A DNA stretch of 9,141 nucleotides from Fidelibacterota bacterium (GTDB lineage Bacteria; Fidelibacterota; JAANXI01). Location of the stretch: contig JAANXI010000068.1 of NCBI GenBank assembly GCA_018263365.1, forward strand, positions 1 to 9,141, read 5' to 3'. This document shows, piece after piece, positions 1 through 6,681 of the stretch. Position numbers and translations under genes: made by a program. Every line of letters starts with the position of its first letter. Positions within the stretch are counted from its first letter, which is position 1. The notes under the pieces are model-generated. The model saw nothing but the letters and a program-made list of their open reading frames with translations. It ran no database searches and was not told where the DNA came from.

Positions 1-241
1 CTTTGCCCACGTTACGCAAAATTCGAGCGATCATGAGTGAAAAAGATGTCGAGGAAATTACCCAAATCTCATTACCATTGGCGGCGTGACACCGGATGTG
101 TTTTTACACACAAATTGGGACTTGGCCCAATTTGCTATCCCTATTCCATACACCGTATTCCTAATTCCCCGCTCCTGAACCAGTTGCGCAAATACTCCCT
201 AGCGGATAAATTGGGTAAAAACAATTAGACAATATAGAAAA
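1..241. other. Left-edge region with no recognisable gene
   Basis: I see no convincing gene here. A short open frame entering from the left edge on the plus strand (frame 3) ends at a TGA at 87-89 and could be the last 28 residues of a gene outside the window; I do not recognise its sequence. Another plus-strand open stretch (37-228) has no recognisable motif and no good ribosome binding site. A 9-bp perfect inverted repeat lies at 111-134 (listed separately). The region looks more A+T-rich and less coding than the rest of the window, and may be decayed sequence. Confidence 0.4.
111..134. repeat. 9-bp perfect inverted repeat
   Basis: The arms CAAATTGGG (111-119) and CCCAATTTG (126-134) are exact reverse complements around the 6-nt spacer ACTTGG. 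A hairpin in RNA is possible. Neither strand shows a clean T-run after the stem, so it is not a standard intrinsic terminator. It may close the gene that ends at 89 on the plus strand, or it may be a protein binding site. Confidence 0.4.
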
Positions 242-484
242 ATGGATATTCTCTACACAAAAAGTTCCCGGGAATACAAGGGCAATAACTTTCCGGAAGG
301 ACTGTATCGGCTGGATGGCATCACCGAAATTGGCAGGCAGATCAACCAGGAATCAGATGTCACCGATTTGCTCGAGGCCGGGGCCGCCGGTTTTGTCAGG
401 AAACCGATCAATTTTGCTGAACTTGCCAGCCTGATGTATGAGGCGCTCGACTATACTTCCGAGAATAACAATGCCGGGGGTTAG
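242..484 (+). pseudogene. Fragment resembling the C-terminal end of a response-regulator receiver domain
   Basis: This 80-codon open stretch carries, in residues 39-69, a pattern typical of the end of a receiver (REC) domain: an acidic helix, then LEAGAAGFVRKP with the Lys-Pro pair at residues 54-55, then a closing helix (FAELASLMYEAL). In REC domains the Lys before Pro contacts the phosphoryl group and this block forms alpha4-beta5-alpha5. The acidic pocket and the phospho-accepting Asp of the first half are absent, and I found no such segment in the other plus-strand frames upstream. There is no ribosome binding site before the ATG at 242. The end overlaps the tail of the convergent Xaa-Pro aminopeptidase gene by 4 bases. 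A remnant of a truncated response regulator or hybrid kinase is the best reading; a genuine small protein is less likely. Confidence 0.45.
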
Positions 485-1740
485 CTTGTAAGTAAATCTT
501 CCAGGGTGTCGGGTTCCTTCGGGATCGAATCCGATAATACCCGATAGCCATCTTCGGTGACCACTACATTATCTTCGATTCTCACGCCGATTTGCTCCTC
601 CTGGATATAGATTCCGGGTTCGACGGTCAGCACATTTCCTGGTTCCAGGGACTGCTTGTACGTTCCGACATCGTGGGTATCCAGCCCCAAAAAGTGACCA
701 ACGGAATGCATATAGTATTTGCCCGTGTTCTCCTTATCAGCGACCAATTCCAAATCAATCAGTCGCTCGCCGATCAGGTCTTTTGCCTGCTTATTCAGGT
801 CCTCCATCATCACACCCGGTTTGACAGCCTCGAGCGTCGTTTGTTGCACGTCCAGCACGGCCTCGTACACTTCGCGCTGGCGATCCGTAAATGTTCCATC
901 GACGGGAATCGTGCGGGTAATATCCGCGCAATAGTGGGAATACTCCGCCCCAACGTCCGTCAGCAGTAATTCCCCTTCTTCGATTTGTTTGGTGTTCTCT
1001 ATATAGTGCAGCGTCGCCGCATTGATTCCTGATGCGATAATCGGCTTGTATGCAAATCGGCGGGCGTTGTTCTTGATGCAGTGATAGGCCAGGTGCGCTT
1101 CCAATTCGTACTCCATCACCCCCGGCTTCGCATGTTTCCAGATCGCGAAGAGAGCCGCTTTGGTAATTTCGATCGCTTTTTCGATGAGCTGGATTTCTTC
1201 CGGCGATTTCACCCGGCGCATCCGGTGCATAATTCCGTTGGCTTTCCGAATACGCAGTCCGGGCAACCCTTGTTGGACACGGGTTAAAAATTCGCCGTTC
1301 TTCGAGGTAGAATATTTCAGTCCCATATCATCGTAATCGGCATACAGCGTATCGGCGTTTTCCTGCGCCCGGATAAACGCGTGCTCAAAGCTCTTTTTCC
1401 ATTGGATGTTTTCCGCTTCGATTCCAGAAATTTCCTCAGCTGTTTCTTTGTCTAGCATCTTCCCGTCCCACACCTCACGTTCAGGATCGGGCTCGGGGAT
1501 GAACAGGGTTTCGGTCTTGCCCTTCGCGTTCTCCGGATGCAGCATCAAGACACAATTGGGCTGCTCGATTCCTGTCAGATAGAAAAAGCCGCTGGTCTGG
1601 TGATACTGGTAAAACTGATCGGCGCTGCGAATGACCGGTGTAGCTGCGTGAAACACTGCTACACTTTCTTTGTCCATCCCATTGATGAACTGTTGACGGT
1701 GTTTTGTAAAAAATTCAGAAGTTAGCAACGGATCTCTCAT
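481..1740 (-). CDS. pepP: Xaa-Pro aminopeptidase (M24B family, PepP-like)
   Basis: The enzyme cleaves the N-terminal residue from peptides whose second residue is proline; members are cytoplasmic and use two metal ions, usually Mn. The 419 residues match the usual length for bacterial aminopeptidase P. Residues 1 to about 140 form the AMP_N domain and about 180-400 the pita-bread M24 catalytic domain. The five expected metal ligands can be placed: Asp262 (TDVG), Asp273 (CADITR), His349 (HSVGHFLGLDTHD), Glu374 (VEPGIY) and Glu389 (RIEDN). The two accessory histidines of the family correspond to His345 and His356, so the enzyme should be active. The ATG at 1740 has only a weak GAGAAA ribosome site. 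The gene starts 37 nt after the proline dehydrogenase stop on the same strand with no clear terminator between, which suggests one operon: this enzyme frees peptides with N-terminal proline and its neighbour oxidises proline. No terminator is evident after its stop codon. Confidence 0.93.
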   Translation of the reverse strand: MRDPLLTSEFFTKHRQQFINGMDKESVAVFHAATPVIRSADQFYQYHQTSGFFYLTGIEQPNCVLMLHPENAKGKTETLFIPEPDPEREVWDGKMLDKETAEEISGIEAENIQWKKSFEHAFIRAQENADTLYADYDDMGLKYSTSKNGEFLTRVQQGLPGLRIRKANGIMHRMRRVKSPEEIQLIEKAIEITKAALFAIWKHAKPGVMEYELEAHLAYHCIKNNARRFAYKPIIASGINAATLHYIENTKQIEEGELLLTDVGAEYSHYCADITRTIPVDGTFTDRQREVYEAVLDVQQTTLEAVKPGVMMEDLNKQAKDLIGERLIDLELVADKENTGKYYMHSVGHFLGLDTHDVGTYKQSLEPGNVLTVEPGIYIQEEQIGVRIEDNVVVTEDGYRVLSDSIPKEPDTLEDLLTS

Positions 1741-1777
1741 ATATTTTTCTCATTCATTTGGCGTTTATTTACACAAT

Positions 1778-2692
1778 TCAGGACAATTTATCCCGCTTGA
1801 AGAAATCTTTGATAACATATCCAGCAATATCCGGGTTTTCTTTCAGCCGACGGGAACTGTAGGCGTACCAGTCCTCGCCAAACGGCACATAAATTCGGAC
1901 GGTTTTACCATCATCCACCAGCGGCTGCAAAATGTGCTCAATCGGGACCCCGAGCAGCGCCTGATACTCATAATTATCAGTGGTAATTCCTTTGTTTTCT
2001 ATATAGGTACGAAAATGGTCAATCAGATATTCGTCGTGCGTGGCAATGCCGAGGTACCCGCCGTTAGCCAGATAGATTTTTCCCAGTTTGATGAAATTCT
2101 CTCTGACCTCTTCCTTTGACTGGTAAGCGATTGACGCCGACTCCTTGTATATGCCTTTGCAGAGACGGACATTGATATCCTGCTCCAGCAGGCGATGCAT
2201 ATCCTCTTCGGAACGATGGAGATACGCCTGGATCACCGCCCCGACCTTTGGATAGATCTCATGCGCCCGCTCAACGATCTGCAGCGTATCCTCGGTGACG
2301 CTGGAATCCTCCATATCAATCCGGATCAGCAGGTCAATCTCCTGTCCCATCTCCAGAATTTCTTTGAAATTCTCCCAGCAGAATTCCTTGTCAATATTTA
2401 ATCCCAGTTGCGTGAGTTTCACTGAGATGCCCGTCCTTAAATCCGGATGTTCTCCTAATTCCCGGATCAAATTTTTATAGAGGCGCATTGGTTTTTCCGT
2501 GCCGGCCTTGTCAGTAATACTTTCGCCCAGGACATCCATTGTGCCGAGAAATCCGTGGTCATTCAGTTTATACACCCGCTGTATGCCATCCTCCAGCTCC
2601 TCCCCCGCAATATAGCGCTTTGCCACCTGCCCAATTAAAAACTTCGGCGCAATCGGCATCAGACCGACAATCAGTTTGTTCAACCAGTTCAT
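1778..2692 (-). CDS. Proline dehydrogenase, monofunctional (FAD-dependent)
   Basis: Oxidises L-proline to delta-1-pyrroline-5-carboxylate with FAD and passes electrons to the membrane quinone pool; this is the first step of proline catabolism. At 304 residues it is a single-domain PRODH like the Thermus enzyme, not a PutA fusion. Family blocks visible in order are VKLTQLG (Lys92, substrate/flavin contact), RIDMEDS (Asp126), VIQAYLHR (about 153-160), NVRLCKG (about 174-180), ATHD (217-220), YEYQALLGV (241-249) and the proline-binding helix YSSRRLKENP, with Arg281 and Arg282 gripping the carboxylate. A strong GGAGGAG ribosome site at 2699-2705 lies 6 nt before the ATG and fixes the start. The second enzyme of the pathway, P5C dehydrogenase, is not in the window. 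The gene is probably cotranscribed with the downstream Xaa-Pro aminopeptidase. The N-terminal 30 residues are hydrophobic and basic, which fits peripheral membrane association (inference). Confidence 0.95.
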   Translation of the reverse strand: MNWLNKLIVGLMPIAPKFLIGQVAKRYIAGEELEDGIQRVYKLNDHGFLGTMDVLGESITDKAGTEKPMRLYKNLIRELGEHPDLRTGISVKLTQLGLNIDKEFCWENFKEILEMGQEIDLLIRIDMEDSSVTEDTLQIVERAHEIYPKVGAVIQAYLHRSEEDMHRLLEQDINVRLCKGIYKESASIAYQSKEEVRENFIKLGKIYLANGGYLGIATHDEYLIDHFRTYIENKGITTDNYEYQALLGVPIEHILQPLVDDGKTVRIYVPFGEDWYAYSSRRLKENPDIAGYVIKDFFKRDKLS

Positions 2693-2698
2693 GAACTA

Positions 2699-2705
2699 CT
2701 CCTCC
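2699..2705 (-). promoter_or_regulatory. Strong ribosome binding site of proline dehydrogenase
   Basis: On the minus strand GGAGGAG stands 6 nt before the ATG at 2692. It is the best Shine-Dalgarno match in the window and settles the start codon. Confidence 0.65.
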
Positions 2706-2777
2706 GATCCTGTGGAAAAGTCATAATTCGTTTCAGTCAATAGTTCGGATAAAGCAAGTATCATTCCCGGAAAAATT

Positions 2778-2814
2778 GTTATACACTAATTTGATGTTAA
2801 TAGTATTAATAACA
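2778..2814 (-). promoter_or_regulatory. Possible promoter and operator of the proline dehydrogenase operon
   Basis: The gap 2693-2922 separates two co-directional genes and is A+T-rich at 2770-2830. On the minus strand a -10-like TATAAC lies at 2778-2783, but no good -35 box sits 16-18 nt upstream. Where the -35 should be there is an imperfect palindrome at 2795-2814, with outer arms TGTTA and TAACA and a partly paired centre. A regulated promoter whose operator overlaps the -35 would look like this, but the match is weak and A+T-rich DNA gives such patterns by chance. Confidence 0.27.
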
Positions 2815-2871
2815 ATATGTTAAAGAAGATATCCAAAAAGGAGTAGTGATTTTCGTCTTTCCCCAATTCCC

Positions 2872-2902
2872 AAAAAACCGGGTCACAAATCCCAAGGTTT
2901 TT
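2872..2902 (-). terminator. Probable intrinsic terminator after the CPBP gene
   Basis: Starting about 20 nt after the CPBP stop codon, the minus strand reads AAAAACC, a TT bulge, GGG, an 8-nt loop, CCC, then GGTTTTTT. The A-tract pairs with the T-tract, giving a 7+3 bp stem with a 2-nt bulge that ends in a run of T. The stem is A-U-rich at its base, so strength is uncertain. It would separate the CPBP transcript from the proline operon. Confidence 0.5.
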
Positions 2903-2922
2903 CCCAAAGATAGCAAGGCCGG

Positions 2923-5900
2923 TTACTGCGCATCATCCCGGTGATGCAGTGCATCGGCAAACGTCCAGAACCAGAGGATGGCGAACACACCAAACACAAT
3001 GATCCCATGGATGATATACGTGGATCCGTTTTGGCTATAAAGTTCCGCCCCCATTGCCAATCCCAGCAGATAGATCGGCAGCATCGGATACGACAGATAA
3101 TTATCCCGCATGTAGTACCACCAGATTACTCCGGCCCACAGGAGCGGGAGCGCCGTCAAGGCAGTCTGCAATCCCCATTCGGCCCAGGTGAGCGACCGCG
3201 GTGGCACAAGCGCCATCAGTATAAGCAGGACTAAAAGCGCCCGCAGTAACGTATGGTTAAAATATTTATTCCAGATAATGGTAAACAGCCCGAGGCCGAC
3301 TGCGTACATCAATCCACGGGTAAAGGCGGAGGCCAGGCTGCCGAAGGCGGGCACGAAGGAATCCACCGCCGTCGGGACAACATCTGTTGAGAACAGCGCG
3401 ATCCCCGGAAACTGTAAACGTAGCCATGTTTGGATCTGCATGATACCGATGAATCCGAGGACCGTAATGAGCACCGTCAATAATGAATCTCTGGCAAAGA
3501 TATATCGTTCCGGGGCCTTCCATGCGAGGAGGCTGCCGGGATAGTAGAGACGAGCCAGTGCCGTGCCCAGTAAAATGAGCCCGCCGAGAAACAATGCCCC
3601 GACAATCAGGGACACGACTAACACAATTTGAAATTGCGTCCACGGCATCGTCGTGGTGTACTGACTCACCAATGCATCCCATTGATTGAGCTGCATCAGA
3701 ATAGTAAACACCGCAACGATAGCACCGATAATAATGGTTGGTCGCCAGTCGAAGGAATCCACCTGCCGGAATTTAACGATGAGCAGCACGATACCGCTGA
3801 TAGCGAACAGTATCAGGATAACGATCCGGCCGATATTGTGAACCGTTCGGCCGAGGGTTTGCGCAGTGCGGGTTCGAAGCCATTCCTCCGGCAGCTTGTA
3901 ATCGCGAACGAACTTGCCGACTTCGCCACCCTGGACGGTCATTTCCAGGAGCGGTTTCCCTTCGCCGATATTCGCCCAAAAGTTCTCTTTCCCCTCGAAG
4001 GTCAGATCGTAATCCAGGCGATTCGGTCGAGCCTTTTGCTCAACGCTCTTCATCGAGTACAGGCTGGTGTCCACCTGATGTTTCAGATAATTCAGCGCCA
4101 GTTTCTTCGCACCATCTTCGTTCAGAGAATCTCCGGGGGCCGATTCAGGTAGTATATGTTGAAATGCCAGCATCTCACCGGTCACCGGATGATAGCGTAA
4201 CCGATATTCTTTCTTTTCCAGCGGACGAAAATATCGCACGTGCCAGTACGCCGGATACAGCAGCTGCTCCAGAATTATCCGGGTGGTGTCGACCGTGGTA
4301 TTTTCCAGCAGATACTTCATTGTCCTGGCGTTGTCGGCATTTCGCATTGTAATAGCGGCGTTGAATACATTAATAGAATCAGTTTGAGAATCCAGCCATT
4401 GCTCAGCCTGTGTGGTGATCTCCTGTTTACTGAGTTTCATGTTCACAAGATCGGCCGGATTCTCGCCGGGGAGAAAAATCCCGGCAAACAGGATCAGCGC
4501 CATAATCAATCCGATGAATATCTTACGGTTGGAATGTCGCTGGTATCGGATCTCAAACTGTTTCGGTTCCGCCTTTGGCTTCGGTGGCGCTGTCCCTTCT
4601 GCCGCATTCGTTAATGATTTGGATGGCAAAAATCCGCCATTTCTGATGTAGAATACTCCAGCGATAATCAGTGGAATTAAGAAAATCCCCGTTGAAATGG
4701 CGCCAGATGTAATAAAATACGGATCACCGCTACGGAAGAGCAGAAAGGAGGTATAGAGCGCATCCACGGTGTAATGCCAGATTAGCGCGGCGACGATACC
4801 GAATCGCAGCATCACATATCCGATGATAATTCCGGCAACACCGACCTCGATTCCACGGATAAAAAACGGCTGGTTCGGATAGTTGGCATGACCAAATCCC
4901 CAGATCAGCGCCGGAATAACCACAGCGAGCCAGCGCACTTTCAGATATTTTTCCAGGAACGGGATAGAAAACATTCGCGAAATGAACTCCTCGGACACGG
5001 CCGGAAAAAATCCCATGAGCAGGACGAAAATCCATGGAATGGCTGTATTCAATAAATCGGTATACGGGATATCCGCCGGTGACCACGCGCCGAACTTTGA
5101 GGAGACGAGATAAAAAATAGTATGATACGCCATAAAGAAGCATGTGAGCACTAACCCGATCACCACGGCGATGAAAAACTTTTTGGTCTTAAGGCCGCGG
5201 AGCGTGAACGCCTTGGTGAGCGACAGTTTATCGCCGTATCGCTCGCGGTAAAGCGGCTCTGCCGCCGCGGTCAGGAAAAAGATACCGCCACCGGCCAAAA
5301 GCGCCTGCAACAGGCTCATCAATACTTCCTGAACGATGAAGTCACCAAAGGCATCTGTAGTGGAATAACTATAGAGGGTGAGCGGAATGGTATTCAGCTG
5401 ACTAGCAAGGGTCAGAAGAAACCCGATACCGCCGAAAATGAGCGCTGTTTTCCATTTCACATCGCTGGGACGCGCCTTTTGAATCAGTACGACCAGCATG
5501 GCCAACACGGTCAGAAGCAAGAAAAACGCCGCAACAGTTCCGGTCGTATTATTCGCAGAACGCAACTGCTGATAATCCCGGCTCCAGGCTTCCGGCACTT
5601 TCAGATATTCACGGTAGCCGCCGAATTCGTCGCCCTGGATAGTTATCTCATATCGATAATCCGCGTCGGCATCGCCGGGAATCAAATCTGTGCGGCGCCA
5701 GGTAAATGTATGGTCAGTGCGATTGGGCAATCGGTTGGAACTGTGTTCCAGAAACTCAAGATTCTCCAGGGACCGGTGCAGAATTTTCGTCAGCGCGTGT
5801 TCCGCAAGAACCCTGGCTTCCATCTCTGGCAACTCGGCACCGTCGGCATCCTCTGGCAGAATATGTTCGTATCGCGCGATTGCTCCCTGCGGCGTGATGG

Positions 5901-6273
5901 CGACCTGGTACTCTTCCTTCTGCTTGGACTGGAACCAGCGATGGTTCCACCGCCAAATCCTGATCGGTCCGGACAGCAGTTCATTGGTGGTGTCCAGTCC
6001 CTGAGTGCGCTCCAGATAGACCTTGGCCTGATTGTCGTAATCGAAGATAGAGGCGTGTTTGAACAGTGAGAGTGAAAATCCCTGCGATTCCAGAAATTGC
6101 TCGCCGATAGTCTGGGAGGCATCCTTGTCCACTTCAAACCGGATGCTCGCCTCAGGAAATGCATCATCAAAGTACACCCAGGCAATAATGACCGAAATCA
6201 GCGCAACAGCGATTCCGATGATGAGAACACGGATGTCCTTTTGACTGAACTTCTCCAGCGATGGTTCGGACAT
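2923..6273 (-). CDS. Large CPBP-family intramembrane protease with a duplicated, degenerate second half
   Basis: A polytopic membrane protein of about 1116 residues (numbered from the ATG at 6273). The N-terminal half has a membrane anchor (about 15-35), a roughly 200-residue extracytoplasmic region (40-240), then a multi-helix domain with the CPBP (CAAX protease/bacteriocin-processing) motifs: EEFISR (Glu428, Glu429, Arg433), His462 in WGFGHANY and His500 in IWHYTVDA. These are the catalytic residues of Rce1-type glutamic intramembrane proteases. After a Pro/Lys-rich linker (about 550-583) the same plan repeats: anchor (586-602), extracytoplasmic region with the same HILPE and PE-W landmarks (605-800), and about nine hydrophobic segments. 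In the second half the Glu pair aligns with Ala981-Ser982 and His500 with Trp1052, so that half looks inactive. Ordinary CPBP proteins are about 200-350 residues. The frame is open to a TTG at 6285, but that codon lacks a ribosome site; the ATG at 6273 is preceded by GAGTAGG. Substrate unknown. Confidence 0.88.
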   Translation of the reverse strand: MSEPSLEKFSQKDIRVLIIGIAVALISVIIAWVYFDDAFPEASIRFEVDKDASQTIGEQFLESQGFSLSLFKHASIFDYDNQAKVYLERTQGLDTTNELLSGPIRIWRWNHRWFQSKQKEEYQVAITPQGAIARYEHILPEDADGAELPEMEARVLAEHALTKILHRSLENLEFLEHSSNRLPNRTDHTFTWRRTDLIPGDADADYRYEITIQGDEFGGYREYLKVPEAWSRDYQQLRSANNTTGTVAAFFLLLTVLAMLVVLIQKARPSDVKWKTALIFGGIGFLLTLASQLNTIPLTLYSYSTTDAFGDFIVQEVLMSLLQALLAGGGIFFLTAAAEPLYRERYGDKLSLTKAFTLRGLKTKKFFIAVVIGLVLTCFFMAYHTIFYLVSSKFGAWSPADIPYTDLLNTAIPWIFVLLMGFFPAVSEEFISRMFSIPFLEKYLKVRWLAVVIPALIWGFGHANYPNQPFFIRGIEVGVAGIIIGYVMLRFGIVAALIWHYTVDALYTSFLLFRSGDPYFITSGAISTGIFLIPLIIAGVFYIRNGGFLPSKSLTNAAEGTAPPKPKAEPKQFEIRYQRHSNRKIFIGLIMALILFAGIFLPGENPADLVNMKLSKQEITTQAEQWLDSQTDSINVFNAAITMRNADNARTMKYLLENTTVDTTRIILEQLLYPAYWHVRYFRPLEKKEYRLRYHPVTGEMLAFQHILPESAPGDSLNEDGAKKLALNYLKHQVDTSLYSMKSVEQKARPNRLDYDLTFEGKENFWANIGEGKPLLEMTVQGGEVGKFVRDYKLPEEWLRTRTAQTLGRTVHNIGRIVILILFAISGIVLLIVKFRQVDSFDWRPTIIIGAIVAVFTILMQLNQWDALVSQYTTTMPWTQFQIVLVVSLIVGALFLGGLILLGTALARLYYPGSLLAWKAPERYIFARDSLLTVLITVLGFIGIMQIQTWLRLQFPGIALFSTDVVPTAVDSFVPAFGSLASAFTRGLMYAVGLGLFTIIWNKYFNHTLLRALLVLLILMALVPPRSLTWAEWGLQTALTALPLLWAGVIWWYYMRDNYLSYPMLPIYLLGLAMGAELYSQNGSTYIIHGIIVFGVFAILWFWTFADALHHRDDAQ

Positions 6274-6326
6274 AGGCCTACTCAAGCGATGAAAAATTCA
6301 TGATTTGCATTCCCCGGATATGTTGA

Positions 6327-6355
6327 AATATAAGGGTCCCCGGTGAAGGTGTGAA
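6327..6355 (-). promoter_or_regulatory. Probable sigma-70-type promoter of the CPBP gene
   Basis: On the minus strand TTCACA (6350-6355) and TATATT (6327-6332) are separated by exactly 17 nt. Each matches the -35/-10 consensus at five of six positions. Transcription would begin near 6320, leaving a leader of roughly 47 nt before the ATG at 6273. The promoter sits between the selenoprotein stop and the CPBP start, so the membrane protein can be expressed on its own. Confidence 0.5.
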
Positions 6356-6364
6356 CACTTTTTT

Positions 6365-6386
6365 TACCGGTAGAATCTCACCGGCA
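6365..6386 (-). other. Hairpin downstream of the selenoprotein gene
   Basis: On the minus strand TGCCGGT and ACCGGTA pair over 7 bp (one G-U) around an 8-nt loop, starting 13 nt after the selenoprotein stop codon. It is followed by a run of A, not T, so it is not a canonical intrinsic terminator. It may protect the 3' end of the short upstream message, or mark a processing or pausing site. Confidence 0.35.
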
Positions 6387-6398
6387 CCTCTAACAATC

Positions 6399-6632
6399 TC
6401 AAAGTTGCTCCCGGATGAGAGCGATGATGTGTTCCTCCTCGGGGAATTGTCGCGTCTCCTTTTTGGAGTATTCAAGCGAACCGTTGAGTTCAATCTCAAA
6501 GACCCCGCCACCGGATGGAATAAGTGTCAATTCCTGGATGCGATTACCAAAAGTGTTCAAAATCTTTTCCGCCAAACTGGCGGCCTGTGGCAGATAGTTT
6601 CAGGCGTTGCAGTACTCGATTGTGATGTTCAT
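6399..6632 (-). CDS. SelW-like (SelT/SelW/SelH, Rdx family) selenoprotein with in-frame UGA
   Basis: This small thioredoxin-fold protein has 77 residues when the UGA at 6600-6602 is read as selenocysteine. The N-terminus IEYC-N-A-U-NY places Cys8 and Sec11 as the CxxU redox pair expected after the first beta strand. The rest matches the family: Tyr13 and Pro15 and an ALA-type helix after the redox pair, then SGGGVFEIELNG (40-51), YSKK (55-58) and RQFPEEE (61-67) before the last helix. Homology running unbroken across the UGA is the main evidence for recoding; a SECIS-like hairpin follows it. Read as a stop, UGA would leave only 10 residues, so automatic callers miss the gene. A GAGGGG ribosome site (6637-6642) precedes the ATG at 6632. 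Family members are thought to act in thiol redox or antioxidant roles in the cytosol; the partner is unknown. selA/B/C/D are not in the window. Confidence 0.9.
6569..6583 (-). promoter_or_regulatory. SECIS-like hairpin following the UGA codon
   Basis: On the minus strand CCGCC-AGTTT-GGCGG forms a 5-bp all-G/C stem, or 6 bp if the A and T of the loop also pair. The apical loop starts about 21 nt after the UGA and has a G at its second position followed by U. Bacterial SECIS elements recognised by SelB lie inside the coding region just after the UGA, with a G near the start of a small apical loop at roughly this distance. The fit is good, but only the apical stem is evident. Confidence 0.6.
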
Positions 6633-6636
6633 GATT

Positions 6637-6660
6637 CCCCTCAATTGTTTGAGTCTCAAA
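6637..6660 (-). promoter_or_regulatory. Leader of the selenoprotein gene: ribosome site and overlapping palindromes
   Basis: The Shine-Dalgarno GAGGGG is at 6637-6642. Just upstream is a 13-bp palindrome, TTTGAG-A-CTCAAA (6648-6660). Its right part CTCAA also pairs with the TTGAG that runs into the ribosome site, across a 4-nt ACAA loop. This could be a DNA operator or a weak hairpin that masks part of the ribosome site. No strong -35/-10 pair is visible for this gene. Confidence 0.35.
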
Positions 6661-6681
6661 TTAAATTAATACAAAATAAAA

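Noticed and set aside
2696..2764. A 22-codon minus-strand ORF ending at a TAG inside the proline dehydrogenase leader, as a possible leader peptide
   Set aside because: It has no properly spaced ribosome site (GGGA directly abuts the ATG), no proline codons, and no following attenuator hairpin; such a short ORF is easily due to chance.
3628..4152. A 174-codon plus-strand ORF inside the CPBP gene, and a similar 196-codon one at 5479-6069
   Set aside because: Both are antisense shadows of a long gene with clear membrane-protein character; neither shows recognisable motifs.
6274..6285. TTG at 6285 as start of the CPBP protein, adding four residues
   Set aside because: No Shine-Dalgarno sequence precedes it, while the ATG at 6273 has GAGTAGG just upstream. 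The longer start cannot be fully excluded.
6278..6511. A 77-residue minus-strand ORF in the selenoprotein region
   Set aside because: It is a shadow in another frame. The frame carrying the SelW-type sequence explains this stretch, and the shadow protein is basic and low in recognisable motifs.
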